DNA from: a virus
Direction: 5' to 3' (one strand)
IMG/VR virus record: IMGVR_UViG_3300005613_000172
Location: 1 to 39,632 of that record
DNA: 39,632 nt
Part shown: one piece after another, positions 1 through 5,974 of the stretch
Layout of the letters: the number at the start of each line of letters is the position of its first letter
Numbering within the stretch: position 1 is the stretch's first letter
The notes under the pieces: generated by a model
Database searches by the model: none
Told to the model about the DNA's origin: nothing
The model's input: only the letters and a program-made list of their open reading frames with translations
Program-made: the position numbers and the translations under genes

Positions 1-251
1 ACTCTGTCCAGCTCGGCATAGACTCCGCGCAGATCAACCCAGGTCTCTCTTACCCAGAGGCGGTCTCTGGGGATTCCGTGAGGACAATAGGCGATAGGAA
101 TGTCCATAACGTCAGGGTCTACTATCCACCCATGCTTCCAGGGCTTGCCAGGAACGGGTTGTGGCTTAATCACCCGCCTCGTTTGCGTCTTTCTTCCTTC
201 GAGGATAGCGCGTACCATGCTTGCGTTAAAGAGAATCGGTCGCTCTTTCAA
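1..251 (-). CDS. Phage ASCH/PUA-like family protein, 3' end cut by window edge
   Basis: The frame opens with TTG at 251 behind a strong ribosome site (AGGAAAGGAGAG on the minus strand) and stays open to base 1, giving 83 codons. The translation starts LKERPILFNASMVRAILEG and continues with TQTRRVIKPQP and RDRLWVRETW. That series (RPILF near the N-terminus, TQTRR, then DRLWVRETW) is the signature of a common phage family usually annotated as hypothetical or ASCH-like, probably an RNA- or nucleotide-binding PUA fold. Family members are normally longer, so the C-terminal part lies outside the window. No ATG is available near the ribosome site, so TTG is the likely start. Family membership is fairly sure; the biochemical role is not known. 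Confidence 0.78.
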   Translation of the reverse strand, partial: MKERPILFNASMVRAILEGRKTQTRRVIKPQPVPGKPWKHGWIVDPDVMDIPIAYCPHGIPRDRLWVRETWVDLRGVYAELDR

Positions 252-283
252 TGTATCTCTCCTTTCCTCCTTGAGATGTCACA

Positions 284-370
284 TCACCTGCCCCGTGTCA
301 GCTTCATCTCGCGGCCCGTCATTTCTACCACGGTCGTGTCGGCGTCGTGCACGGGGCAGGCATCGGCCAC
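284..370 (-). CDS. Possible 28-aa microprotein
   Basis: A GTG at 370 overlaps the stop codon of the upstream gene (TAGTG) and opens a 28-codon frame ending at 284, just before the ribosome site of the next gene. The product (VADACPVHDADTT, then TGREMKLTRGR) matches nothing I recognise. The start-stop overlap fits the tight packing of this operon, but there is no strong ribosome site, so it may be chance. Confidence 0.3.
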   Translation of the reverse strand: MADACPVHDADTTVVEMTGREMKLTRGR

Positions 371-591
371 TAGCGTCGCCGCCTTTTCTTCTTCTTGCCC
401 TCCTTGATCCTGTCCTGGTGGGCGGCTATCCATCTCTCACCAGCCCCGGTATCAAACCCCTGAGCTGTCTGGACAGCCGTCGTCATGACTGCTTGACGCG
501 CTGCTAGACATGCCTTCTCACAGGCAATCGCTCGGTTACGGGCGCCGGGCCCCTTAAAGGTAGTCCCGCAGAGCCTACAATAGTATGTCAC
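370..591 (-). CDS. Small putative zinc-finger protein, 73 aa
   Basis: GTG start at 591 overlaps the TGA stop of the upstream HTH gene (GTGA), so translation is probably coupled. The N-terminus has YYCRLCGTTF followed by two further cysteines about 17 and 21 residues on (ACEKAC), consistent with one small zinc-binding motif. The C-terminus is very basic (KKKKRRRR) and may touch nucleic acid. It lies in the leftward early operon. I recognise no named family; a nucleic-acid-binding accessory protein is the best inference. Confidence 0.6.
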   Translation of the reverse strand: MTYYCRLCGTTFKGPGARNRAIACEKACLAARQAVMTTAVQTAQGFDTGAGERWIAAHQDRIKEGKKKKRRRR

Positions 592-785
592 CGCTCGCTC
601 CTTTCACGGCTATTATTGAGATACTTGTTTAACATCCTAACGCTGTACCTACGATGCCCCCCAGGGGTGCGGTAGGGGTCTAACCCGCCCTCGCGCTCAA
701 TCTTGTCCAGCGTGAACTTGCTTACCCGCATATACTTCGCTGCCTCCCCCGCGGTCATGAGGCTGTGTCTTTTCTTTTTAGCCAT
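588..785 (-). CDS. MerR/excisionase-like helix-turn-helix protein, 65 aa
   Basis: Residues about 9-58 carry the compact winged-helix signature of MerR/BldC/excisionase DNA-binding proteins: TAGEAAKYMRVSKFTLDKI, then a wing with TPGGHRRYS. Length (65 aa) is typical of stand-alone phage excisionase-like or BldC-type proteins. A strong purine-rich ribosome site (GGAGGGGGTG) precedes ATG at 785. The stop overlaps the next gene's GTG. It probably binds DNA as a regulator or directionality factor. No integrase is visible in the window, so regulation is the safer reading. Confidence 0.8.
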   Translation of the reverse strand: MAKKKRHSLMTAGEAAKYMRVSKFTLDKIEREGGLDPYRTPGGHRRYSVRMLNKYLNNSRERSER

Positions 786-819
786 TGCTTTTCACCCCCT
801 CCCTTTCCTTAAGTCCTAT

Positions 820-867
820 TGGCTGCCCCCGAAGGGGTCGAACCTTCGGCATCGCGCAAGCCCGCGC
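820..867 (-). other. tRNA 3'-end-like segment (T arm, acceptor strand, CCA)
   Basis: On the minus strand a perfect T arm (GAAGG, loop TTCGACC, CCTTC; 831-847) is followed by exactly seven acceptor-strand bases (GGGGGCA), a discriminator G and CCA (820-822). Upstream sits a GCGC/GCGC mini-hairpin (854-867) resembling a long variable arm. I could not find a matching 5' acceptor strand, D arm or anticodon arm, so this is not a whole tRNA gene. It could be a decayed tRNA or a tRNA-end attachment-site remnant, or coincidence. Confidence 0.4.
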
Positions 868-901
868 AGCAGCCAGCAGAACTCAAGGTGTCTTGGTTGT
901 A

Positions 902-928
902 GCCGGGGGTGCATGCTACACCCCCGGC
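902..928 (-). terminator. GC-rich perfect hairpin after the ERF gene
   Basis: GCCGGGGGTG at 902-911 pairs perfectly with CACCCCCGGC at 919-928 around a 7-nt loop. It begins about 20 nt downstream of the ERF stop in the direction of leftward transcription. There is no U-run after it, so it may be a weak or Rho-aided terminator, or an mRNA-end stabiliser, rather than a classic intrinsic terminator. Confidence 0.5.
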
Positions 929-949
929 CTCCCACCTGCGAAAGCGGGA

Positions 950-1678
950 TCAAGCCTCGGCTGCCTTCTCATCGGCGCGCGCTTTAGCGTAGGATCGTAG
1001 CAGCTTTAGGCACGCCTCGTCGTTGGATTCCCAGGTGATAACCTGCTTCTCTGTCTCCAGAATCTTCAGCGTAGCGATGATGTGAGCGGGATGGCTGTAG
1101 TAGGGGATCTCCCTTCTGGCCTGGCCGATTAGATCGGCGCGAGTGTGCCAGGGGCTGGCCTGCTTGTCCGTGGGCGTCCCCGGCGATTCGGGCGGGGTTT
1201 CCCCCGTTGCCCCTGCCGATTCTAGCTCTGGGGGCTTCTGGGCGGGCGCGCGAGCGGGCACGGGTACTGGCCCGTCACTGTCTGAGTCAGGCTCATCACC
1301 AGTGGAGATTAGGAACGTCTTGAGCAAGAAATACTTAACCGCCGAGGTAGCGGTCTTTGCTATGCCCTTGTCTTGGGTGTCAATGGCCTCGCCCGACCAG
1401 GGGACAGTCATGGTCTCCCCCGTTTCACCGTCAGCGAAGGTAAAACGGAAGTGCCCCACCGTTTTCTTTCCCTCTTGCTTCAGCTCGACCATGGACACAA
1501 ACAGGCATAGCCCCGCCTCGCTCATGGCCTTTCGCACCGCGTCAAGAACATCGCTGTCCTCGACAAAGGCGTACTGGAAGTGCTTATTGAAGCCGTTCTT
1601 GGGAATGCGTTCCAGCTTTCCCATTATATTGGACATCTTCTTAAAGAGTCCCGCACCGCCTTGCTTTTCCTCACTCAT
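950..1678 (-). CDS. erf: ERF-family single-strand annealing recombinase
   Basis: A 242-residue protein whose first ~125 residues match the ERF superfamily pattern: a helical start (LFKKMSNIMGKLERIPKNG), an aromatic patch (FNKHFQYAFVEDSDVLDAVRKAM), a beta sheet with GHFRFTFADGETGE, and the diagnostic GIAKTATSAVKYFLLKTF followed by STGDEPDSD. ERF proteins anneal complementary single strands during phage recombination and replication. A proline-rich linker (about 130-175) leads to a helical C-terminal region of unclear role, common in phage ERF proteins. The ribosome site AAAGGAGAG precedes ATG at 1678. No single-strand-binding protein was recognised beside it. Confidence 0.9.
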   Translation of the reverse strand: MSEEKQGGAGLFKKMSNIMGKLERIPKNGFNKHFQYAFVEDSDVLDAVRKAMSEAGLCLFVSMVELKQEGKKTVGHFRFTFADGETGETMTVPWSGEAIDTQDKGIAKTATSAVKYFLLKTFLISTGDEPDSDSDGPVPVPARAPAQKPPELESAGATGETPPESPGTPTDKQASPWHTRADLIGQARREIPYYSHPAHIIATLKILETEKQVITWESNDEACLKLLRSYAKARADEKAAEA

Positions 1679-1726
1679 GGTTCTCTCCTTTCGTTTTTGT
1701 GTTACTCGTGGTTCTCTGTCGTGTCG

Positions 1727-1921
1727 TCAATGTTCATCGTGCCCCTCCTTGACATACCCATTCTGTTCTGCCCAATACTCCAAGTCTTCAACGGCGAACA
1801 CGTCTTCTGGTTCACAGTTATGTCGGACCCAGAGTACAGCAATCATGGCGTCCGACTCTATGTTCTCTAACACCTCTGCGGTAAAATCACGGTCTTCCTG
1901 ACGGTTTGTTCGATTCTTCAT
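1727..1921 (-). CDS. Small acidic hypothetical protein, 64 aa
   Basis: ATG at 1921 has a good ribosome site (GGGAGGAAAG) and overlaps the TGA of the basic 40-residue gene upstream (ATGA), implying coupled translation. The product is acidic, with MIAVLWVRHNCEPEDVFAVEDLEYWAEQNGY in the middle read in two stretches; no known domain is recognised. Its place just upstream of the ERF gene suggests an accessory role in early replication or host takeover, but this is inference. Confidence 0.6.
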   Translation of the reverse strand: MKNRTNRQEDRDFTAEVLENIESDAMIAVLWVRHNCEPEDVFAVEDLEYWAEQNGYVKEGHDEH

Positions 1922-2040
1922 CGCTTTCCTCCCTTCTTGGGCTTCTTGCCCTTGACGTATGGCCGCCGTAGCTTCTTGCCCTTGCCCGTCTGCGTTAGGC
2001 TGGCGTGGTCGCCAACCCGACGCAATTGAAGCTTTCTCAT
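1918..2040 (-). CDS. Very basic 40-residue protein
   Basis: An ideal ribosome site (GAAGGAGGTG) precedes ATG at 2040; the frame is 40 codons and its TGA overlaps the next gene's ATG. The product begins MRKLQLRRVGDHASLTQ and its second half is almost entirely Lys, Arg and Gly (KGKKLRRPYVKGKKPKKGG), so it should bind nucleic acid non-specifically. Codon-level coupling on its 3' side and the strong ribosome site support it as a real gene despite its size. No family is recognised. Confidence 0.6.
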   Translation of the reverse strand: MRKLQLRRVGDHASLTQTGKGKKLRRPYVKGKKPKKGGKR

Positions 2041-2045
2041 TTCAT

Positions 2046-2102
2046 TCACCTCCTTCGGTGGTGGTAGGTTGCGAAACGGCAGTTGTAGCAACTGTTGATC
2101 AT
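2046..2102 (-). CDS. Possible 18-residue CxxC leader peptide
   Basis: ATG at 2102 follows a good ribosome site (GGGAGAGGAGAG). The 18-codon frame reads MINSCYNCRFATYHHRRR and stops inside the ribosome site of the basic 40-residue gene. It could be a short zinc-knuckle-like microprotein or a leader peptide that opens the downstream ribosome site; it may also be untranslated. Confidence 0.33.
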   Translation of the reverse strand: MINSCYNCRFATYHHRRR

Positions 2103-2133
2103 GGCTCTCCTCTCCCGCGCATAGGATGCGCAG

Positions 2134-2436
2134 CTAATGGCTGCGATCCCGTCGCTGGTTTCCTGATCGCGGCAGCCGCATGTAGCATTTCCAATCGGCT
2201 GTTCGCTCGGCCTCCTCTTCCGTCAGGGGGTCATAGCGGTTCACGGCGTCGGCGATTTCGGCGGCCTCCGCCTCGGTGAATTCAGGGTGCAGCGCCTTCA
2301 CCCGCTCAGCGGTCATGGTGTAGCCTGTCTGAGATAGCCGCTTGGCTTCACGCTTGGCCTCACGCTCAGCCACGCGGTCGGCCTTGCCGTCATACCAGGC
2401 ATCGGCACGTTCACAAAACTCCTCACTGAATGGCAT
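2134..2436 (-). CDS. Hypothetical charged helical protein, 100 aa
   Basis: The ATG at 2436 (MPFSEEFCERADAWYDGK) is preferred over upstream ones because GAGAGGAGGAGG lies just before it. It overlaps the end of the XRE gene by 14 nt. The sequence is rich in Glu, Arg, Lys and Ala (RVAEREAKREAKRLSQ) and probably mostly helical, with a second helical acidic stretch (FTEAEAAEIADAVNRYD). No known domain is recognised. It belongs to the leftward early operon. Confidence 0.6.
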   Translation of the reverse strand: MPFSEEFCERADAWYDGKADRVAEREAKREAKRLSQTGYTMTAERVKALHPEFTEAEAAEIADAVNRYDPLTEEEAERTADWKCYMRLPRSGNQRRDRSH

Positions 2437-2677
2437 TGTCCTCCTCCTCTCTGGTAGTGGGATCGTCGGCCTGGCGCACCAGGGCGGCAATCTCCTGTGT
2501 CCATCCCGCCGCCTCCCGCAATGCAGCGAGCAGGTTGGCGGAAGGGGTGTATTTCCCTCTCTCTACGCCGCATAGGTACTGCGGGGTGATCCCCACCTGT
2601 GCGGCCACGTCCTTCTGGCTCAGCCCATGAATAGCGCGGGCCGTTCTCAGTTCTCGGCCGATGGCGTTTTCAGTCAT
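2423..2677 (-). CDS. XRE/Cro-family helix-turn-helix regulator, 84 aa
   Basis: From ATG at 2677 the protein reads MTENAIGRELRTARAIHGLS, then QKDVAAQVGITPQYLCGVER: a canonical five-helix Cro/C1 DNA-binding domain covering residues about 5-62, with recognition helix PQYLCGVERG. The ribosome site GAGAGGAGGATC decides this start over the longer upstream frame. Small stand-alone XRE proteins of this size act as phage repressors or Cro-like switches. A candidate target is the set of similar leftward promoters (3406-3434, 5570-5598, 6879-6907), but that is inference. Confidence 0.85.
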   Translation of the reverse strand: MTENAIGRELRTARAIHGLSQKDVAAQVGITPQYLCGVERGKYTPSANLLAALREAAGWTQEIAALVRQADDPTTREEEDNAIQ

Positions 2678-2735
2678 GGTGATCCTCCTCTCTCTATTCG
2701 ATACTCTCCACTTCAGGATTTTGATAGTGTGCAAG

Positions 2736-2996
2736 TCAATCGAGATCGAGTAGTTCATCCATCAGAACTCCGTTGATGTGACAGAAGTCATACGCTCCCG
2801 ACGGGTTGCCCGAACAAGCGCAATCTGTATAGTCCAGTAGTCGTGCCAGTTCCCCAACGGTTTCGCACGCCGTTATCTCAGCATCGTCTGTGATTTCAAC
2901 CCCAATCGCCCGCGCTTCTGCGAGCAGTTCGGGCGAGGCCGCCTCGCCGATATAATCGAAGCGATATTCTCCACGATCTATAAACCACCAGTGCAT
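2736..2996 (-). CDS. Hypothetical protein, 86 aa
   Basis: ATG at 2996 has the ribosome site AAAGGAGC. The sequence starts MHWWFIDRGEYRFDYIGEAA, continues with an acidic helical region (ASPELLAEARAIGVEITDD), and has three cysteines (TACETV, DCACSG) whose spacing does not make a clear zinc motif. I recognise no family. It is transcribed with the early leftward genes from the promoter at 3406-3434. Confidence 0.6.
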   Translation of the reverse strand: MHWWFIDRGEYRFDYIGEAASPELLAEARAIGVEITDDAEITACETVGELARLLDYTDCACSGNPSGAYDFCHINGVLMDELLDLD

Positions 2997-3023
2997 TGCC
3001 TTGCTCCTTTCAGATTTGACTTG

Positions 3024-3060
3024 CCCGCCCGCGCCCTCGATGAATCCAGACGCGGGCGGG
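3024..3060 (-). terminator. Perfect 10-bp GC hairpin between early genes
   Basis: CCCGCCCGCG (3024-3033) is exactly complementary to CGCGGGCGGG (3051-3060) with a 17-nt loop. It lies between the first and second genes of the early operon. No U-tract follows on the leftward strand, so attenuation or mRNA processing is more likely than full termination. Confidence 0.5.
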
Positions 3061-3070
3061 GCTTTGCTAA

Positions 3071-3379
3071 CTAGCTGAAAAACCCTTGAGGGATGACGGT
3101 CTTCAACTTGTCAGCCTCAAGGCTCGCGCGGGCTTCGGGGCTGAGTTGGCGGGGGTGGGTGTCTGGCATTAGCTCAGATTGCAGGTATTCTCTAAAATCG
3201 AGAAGTGGAGACCTGGGTGGCCTTTTCGTTGTTGTGTGGATGGACCAGATATACCCGCGCCAGAATGGATCGGCCAGTTGTTTCTTCTTCTTTCTCTGTG
3301 CTGCCGCAAGGGAGCGGTGACTGGAAACCAGCATCATTTTCCCCTCCGCGTAATCTTGATAGACCAGGTTGTACCACAT
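3071..3379 (-). CDS. Hypothetical protein, first gene of the leftward early operon, 102 aa
   Basis: ATG at 3379 follows the ribosome site AGAAAGGAGGAA and lies about 27 nt downstream of a consensus promoter. The product begins MWYNLVYQDYAEGKMMLVSS with a beta-rich start, then a helix with a lysine run (AAQRKKKKQLADPFWRGY), suggesting a small fold that touches nucleic acid or a partner. No known family is recognised. First position behind a perfect sigma-70 promoter suggests strong immediate-early expression. Confidence 0.65.
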   Translation of the reverse strand: MWYNLVYQDYAEGKMMLVSSHRSLAAAQRKKKKQLADPFWRGYIWSIHTTTKRPPRSPLLDFREYLQSELMPDTHPRQLSPEARASLEADKLKTVIPQGFFS

Positions 3380-3405
3380 GATTTCCTCCTTTCTGTTCTG
3401 AACTA

Positions 3406-3434
3406 ATTATACCACAGAATATGAATTTTGTCAA
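3406..3434 (-). promoter_or_regulatory. Consensus sigma-70 promoter for the leftward early operon
   Basis: On the minus strand TTGACA (3429-3434) and TATAAT (3406-3411) are separated by exactly 17 nt. The 15 nt ATTCTGTGGTATAAT covering the -10 are identical in the promoter at 6879-6907. It is divergent from the rightward promoter at 3480-3508. The AT-rich gap between the two -35 boxes contains an 8-nt palindrome (CGGCGCCG, 3467-3474) that could be an operator. Confidence 0.9.
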
Positions 3435-3479
3435 GGGTTTTTTGACATAAATAACCTTAAAATATTCGGCGCCGTGTGG

Positions 3480-3508
3480 TTGACATATCAGCCAATCGGT
3501 AGTATAAT
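3480..3508 (+). promoter_or_regulatory. Consensus sigma-70 promoter for the short rightward operon
   Basis: TTGACA (3480-3485) and TATAAT (3503-3508) with a 17-nt spacer lie about 33 nt before the ATG of the Ig-like gene. Both boxes are perfect consensus. TTGACATA also occurs at 3442-3449 without a matching -10. The back-to-back layout with the leftward promoter resembles a phage switch region. Confidence 0.9.
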
Positions 3509-3540
3509 AGGCGCAACAGATGTACGGAGAGGAGGGCGGC

Positions 3541-4410
3541 ATGAAAGCGGCGTGGCTGTTCATTCAAGATGTGGTCCTGTGGATCAAGCGACGGTGGGGC
3601 TGGCTCTCTTGGCCCATCGCCGGCCAGGGGGATGGCATGGTGGTCAACCCCGCCTCTGCCTGGAAGGTGAACGTCAGGAAGCGGCTGTCAGCCTGCGATA
3701 ACCGCCCTGGTCTCGGTAAAATCTACGTAACAGTGCTAGACGAGAAGGGCGTGCCTCTGAGCGGTGTCAAGGCACGCTTCGGCATTGAGGCATCCCAGGG
3801 CAGGGCCTACGATCATCCCGACACTTGGGGATTGACTGATGAGCGAGGCTGCGTGGAATGGGACCACCTCGGCGTGCCCGCTCGGTACCTGCTGTGGATG
3901 GAAGGCGACGAGATCCCTCTCATCGAGAACATCCGAACCGACCTGGGGTATGAGTACTGCGAGGGCTGGCGGCCCGTGAACAGGCCAGGCGTCTACTCCT
4001 ACCAGTGCGAGATCCAACGGAAGGGTGCGGAGGAGCAATACCAGGCCCCCATCGCCTCTGACGTGCAAATCAAAGTGGTAGACGCGGAAGAGGACGAGGG
4101 CTATGCTGGCGTGACTGTTACCTGCAGGACGGATAGGGTATGCCAAGTACAAGCCCGCTGGGGCGTAGTCTCCGAAGGGGTCGGGCCAGGTGGTGACTTG
4201 CAAGAAGTGTGTGATCCGTTCTCTGCTGGCGGATTTCATGGTGGGATTATCGAGCCAGGAACGGAACACTATATTAGTCTCGGCGATATTTGGTATTCAC
4301 ACGACGCACCGATCAAGTTCTGCCTGACGGTTGTGGCGTGGGAGCCACAGTACCGTGACATCCCACGGTGCTACGGCATAAGCCCCACTGTCCGCTTCAC
4401 CGTACCGTAG
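3541..4410 (+). CDS. Ig-like/carboxypeptidase-regulatory-domain protein, 289 aa
   Basis: ATG at 3541 is chosen because GAGAGGAGGG lies 4-5 nt before it. Residues about 55-120 look like a beta-sandwich of the carboxypeptidase regulatory/Ig-like type: KIYVTVLDEKGVPLSGVKARF, then WGLTDERGCVEWDHLGVPARY. A second beta domain follows (SDVQIKVVDAEEDEGYAGV). Such folds commonly bind sugars or decorate surfaces. No signal peptide or catalytic motif is seen. It opens a short rightward operon with holin-like genes, so a role at the cell envelope, perhaps lysis-related, is possible but unproved. Confidence 0.7.
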   Translation: MKAAWLFIQDVVLWIKRRWGWLSWPIAGQGDGMVVNPASAWKVNVRKRLSACDNRPGLGKIYVTVLDEKGVPLSGVKARFGIEASQGRAYDHPDTWGLTDERGCVEWDHLGVPARYLLWMEGDEIPLIENIRTDLGYEYCEGWRPVNRPGVYSYQCEIQRKGAEEQYQAPIASDVQIKVVDAEEDEGYAGVTVTCRTDRVCQVQARWGVVSEGVGPGGDLQEVCDPFSAGGFHGGIIEPGTEHYISLGDIWYSHDAPIKFCLTVVAWEPQYRDIPRCYGISPTVRFTVP

Positions 4411-4422
4411 GGGGGGTATCTC

Positions 4423-4533
4423 GTGTCAAAGTTTGAGAATGCCCTCTTGTCTGTTCTGGTTGCCGTTCTCTGCCTGGCCGTGTTGGTGGCAGGGCAAGCG
4501 GCGTTAGAGGCCCTGAGTGTGTGGGGCTGGTAG
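4423..4533 (+). CDS. 36-residue single-span membrane protein
   Basis: GTG at 4423 follows a G-rich ribosome site (GGGGGGTATC). The product has one clear hydrophobic helix (NALLSVLVAVLCLAVLVAG) and short tails, ending VWGW. Such microproteins occur in phage lysis cassettes, and the next genes are holin-like. It lies between the Ig-like gene and the 66-residue gene without large gaps. Function is inferred only from hydrophobicity and position. Confidence 0.55.
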   Translation: MSKFENALLSVLVAVLCLAVLVAGQAALEALSVWGW

Positions 4534-4557
4534 GCATCAATTATCTGAGGAGGTATT

Positions 4558-4758
4558 ATGAAAAACAAGGAAACGTACTTCATGGTAATAGCAATCATCG
4601 TGAGCATCCTTACCCCGATCCTGGGAGCCGAGGGCTATACTGGCGAGGTGCCTGCTGAGTGGGTGCCTGTCGCTGGCGGCATTACTGCCGCTATGGCACT
4701 GATCATTCGCTGGTACAGGGACCGTGAGCCCGAGAAGGCTGAGCGGCTGAACCTATAG
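4558..4758 (+). CDS. Holin-like two-span membrane protein, 66 aa
   Basis: The ribosome site GAGGAGG precedes ATG at 4558. Two hydrophobic segments are visible: residues about 7-23 (FMVIAIIVSILTPILGA) and about 37-52 (VAGGITAAMALIIRWY), with a charged C-terminal tail (RDREPEKAER). Size, two spans and a basic/acidic tail are typical of class II holins, which form membrane lesions at lysis. No endolysin was recognised nearby, so the lysis role stays an inference. Confidence 0.6.
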   Translation: MKNKETYFMVIAIIVSILTPILGAEGYTGEVPAEWVPVAGGITAAMALIIRWYRDREPEKAERLNL

Positions 4759-4767
4759 CTTTCATCG

Positions 4768-4795
4768 CCCGCGCTGTTAGGGCTGGCAGCGCGGG
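4768..4795 (+). terminator. Hairpin after the holin-like gene
   Basis: CCCGCGCTG (4768-4776) pairs with CAGCGCGGG (4787-4795) across a 10-nt loop, followed by AGTTTCC. It starts ten nt after the stop codon. The short T-run makes it a weak terminator or attenuator between the holin-like gene and the next one. Confidence 0.5.
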
Positions 4796-4879
4796 AGTTT
4801 CCTCCTTGGGGTGTGGCTCAGGCCTTTCTCTCCTTTCACCTGGGCTGCACCTCAAGGCAGAAAGGCATCGGAGCAGACA

Positions 4880-5245
4880 ATGGCAGAAGAGACGATCGTG
4901 TCCGCGCTGGTGAACCTGGGCGGCACGGGTGTTATGGTATGGGTGCTGTGGCGTTTACTGGAGAAGGTGTTAGAGCGCCAGGCAGAGGATCACAAACAGA
5001 TGATTGAGGTGTTAGTTGATACTCTGAAAGACACCGCAGCGGCAATGCAGGCCAGCGCCGTCGCCTCCTCTCGTGTAGAGAAGGTGTTGGACGGCTTCCC
5101 TCAGTTCATCCAGCAAGTTGACGCGCGATTGCAGGCAGGTCAGGCGAGGTTTGCGGAGATGGGCGAGCGCGTCGAACAGGGAGAGGGCGCCTCGGCCAAT
5201 CACGAGAGGCGGTTGGTTGAGCTTGAGAAACGGGAGCACGCATGA
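4880..5245 (+). CDS. BhlA/UviB-like membrane-anchored coiled-coil protein, 121 aa
   Basis: ATG at 4880 (MAEETIVSALVNLGG) is preferred over an upstream in-frame ATG because it has GGAG nearby and begins right before the membrane helix. One span (residues about 8-26, VSALVNLGGTGVMVWVLWR) is followed by a long amphipathic region (LLEKVLERQAEDHKQMIEVL) and further heptad-like sequence. This layout resembles small BhlA/UviB holin-like proteins. It fits the putative lysis operon. Spanin or anti-holin function are alternatives. Confidence 0.55.
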   Translation: MAEETIVSALVNLGGTGVMVWVLWRLLEKVLERQAEDHKQMIEVLVDTLKDTAAAMQASAVASSRVEKVLDGFPQFIQQVDARLQAGQARFAEMGERVEQGEGASANHERRLVELEKREHA

Positions 5246-5331
5246 CGCTGGAAGAGATGGAAGAGATGATCCTGGCGAATCTGTTGACGGGCTGGCTGCC
5301 AGAGCCGGGGGATAAGGGGGTAGGGGATTAG
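5242..5331 (+). CDS. 29-residue protein coupled to the coiled-coil gene
   Basis: ATG at 5242 overlaps the TGA of the preceding gene (ATGA). The product (MTLEEMEEMILANLLTGWLP, then a Gly/Asp tail) is an amphipathic acidic helix. Its stop overlaps by a few bases the stop of the convergent gene. Start-stop overlap supports translation, but nothing identifies a function. Confidence 0.45.
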   Translation: MTLEEMEEMILANLLTGWLPEPGDKGVGD

Positions 5332-5537
5332 ACCTCTGTCTCTTCAGGGGGCTTGGTTGGTGGCCGGCCTGGCCCGCGCTTATTGACCTTGAATTCTAGC
5401 AGTGTTTCTTCGGTGAAGATAAGCCCACCGCCTAGAACGTAGTCAGGCTTGAGGTCCTTGGCAACATAGAGATGGTACTTTACGGCGGCGACACTTAAGC
5501 CGAGCCGTTCAGCAGCCGTTACTGTGGAGTAGAGCAC
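5328..5537 (-). CDS. Helix-turn-helix regulator with AT-hook-like tail, 69 aa
   Basis: GTG at 5537 is set by a perfect ribosome site (AAGGAGGT) six nt upstream. Residues about 4-28 (STVTAAERLGLSVAAVKYHL) form a MerR/excisionase-like winged helix-turn-helix, followed by a beta wing (YVLGGGLIFTEETLLEF). The C-terminus has RGPGRPP, the core of an AT-hook minor-groove binder. It has its own consensus promoter at 5570-5598. A sequence-specific regulator of the neighbouring promoters is likely. Confidence 0.72.
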   Translation of the reverse strand: MLYSTVTAAERLGLSVAAVKYHLYVAKDLKPDYVLGGGLIFTEETLLEFKVNKRGPGRPPTKPPEETEV

Positions 5538-5569
5538 TTTAGCACCTCCTTGATGCGATCTTTAACAAT

Positions 5570-5598
5570 ATTATACTCTGTGGCTAACTAGCTGTCAA
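5570..5598 (-). promoter_or_regulatory. Consensus sigma-70 promoter for the AT-hook regulator
   Basis: TTGACA (5593-5598) and TATAAT (5570-5575) on the minus strand, 17-nt spacer. The -35 box lies inside the last codons of the upstream 128-residue gene. Next to the -10 is CCACAGAG, the reverse complement of the CTGTGG element in the other two leftward promoters. Confidence 0.88.
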
Positions 5599-5974
5599 GC
5601 TTGGGGGTTCTCCTTGAGGCTGCGGCCAACACATCCTCAGCGATCCCAATGGCGCATCGGAATTGCACGTCGTCGGCCTGCTTGCATATCGAGCCAATTA
5701 GGTGCTTGTCGTCTATCAGGAAACGAACACACCAGCCATGCAGGACACGTAGGGCCGCTATCGCATTGGGCGTGGGCGATTCGTTCGGCTCATCGCCGTC
5801 AAGGGCACGCTTGAGAAGCGCGGCGGCCCGGCGGCGACTGTCGCACGCGGCTTGTGAGGCGATGGGATACTTGTATTGGATTCTGTCCCGTTTCAGCGGG
5901 CGGTCTAACACTTGCCAGTAGACAGCAGGGCCGAAGCGTGAACCCTGCTGAGGGGGGTTAGTCTGCGATAGCAT
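5588..5974 (-). CDS. Hypothetical protein, 128 aa
   Basis: The frame overlaps the end of the 80-residue gene upstream by 17 nt. The ATG at 5974 has only a weak ribosome site, so the exact start is uncertain. The first ~20 residues (NPPQQGSRFGPAVYWQ) are encoded by a duplicated hairpin repeat (see 5923-5961). The rest is helical and basic, with RRRAAALLKRALDGDE and IAALRVLHGWCVRFLIDD. No known domain is recognised. It is part of the second leftward block. Confidence 0.55.
   Translation of the reverse strand: MLSQTNPPQQGSRFGPAVYWQVLDRPLKRDRIQYKYPIASQAACDSRRRAAALLKRALDGDEPNESPTPNAIAALRVLHGWCVRFLIDDKHLIGSICKQADDVQFRCAIGIAEDVLAAASRRTPKLDS
5923..5961. repeat. Hairpin repeat, copy 1
   Basis: CAGCAGGG and CCCTGCTG form an 8-bp stem with a 12-nt loop, followed by AGGGGGGTTAG. 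The same unit recurs at 6330-6362 with a shorter loop. Both copies sit at the 3' end of a small leftward gene and the repeat supplies the TAA stop context. Confidence 0.7.

Noticed and set aside
78-507. Two rightward frames over the window start
   Set aside because: They run antisense to the better supported leftward genes (ASCH-like and small zinc-finger) and have no ribosome sites.
1143-1901. 252-codon rightward frame opposite ERF
   Set aside because: Antisense to a gene with clear ERF signature; low-complexity Ser-rich translation and no ribosome site.
3172-3182. TAGCTCAG resembling the start of the HNH-linked repeat
   Set aside because: No GGGCGAA end and no closing stem within 60 nt; it lies inside a coding region.
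3442-3466. Additional rightward TTGACA
   Set aside because: No -10 box at a workable spacing; the consensus pair at 3480-3508 explains the operon.
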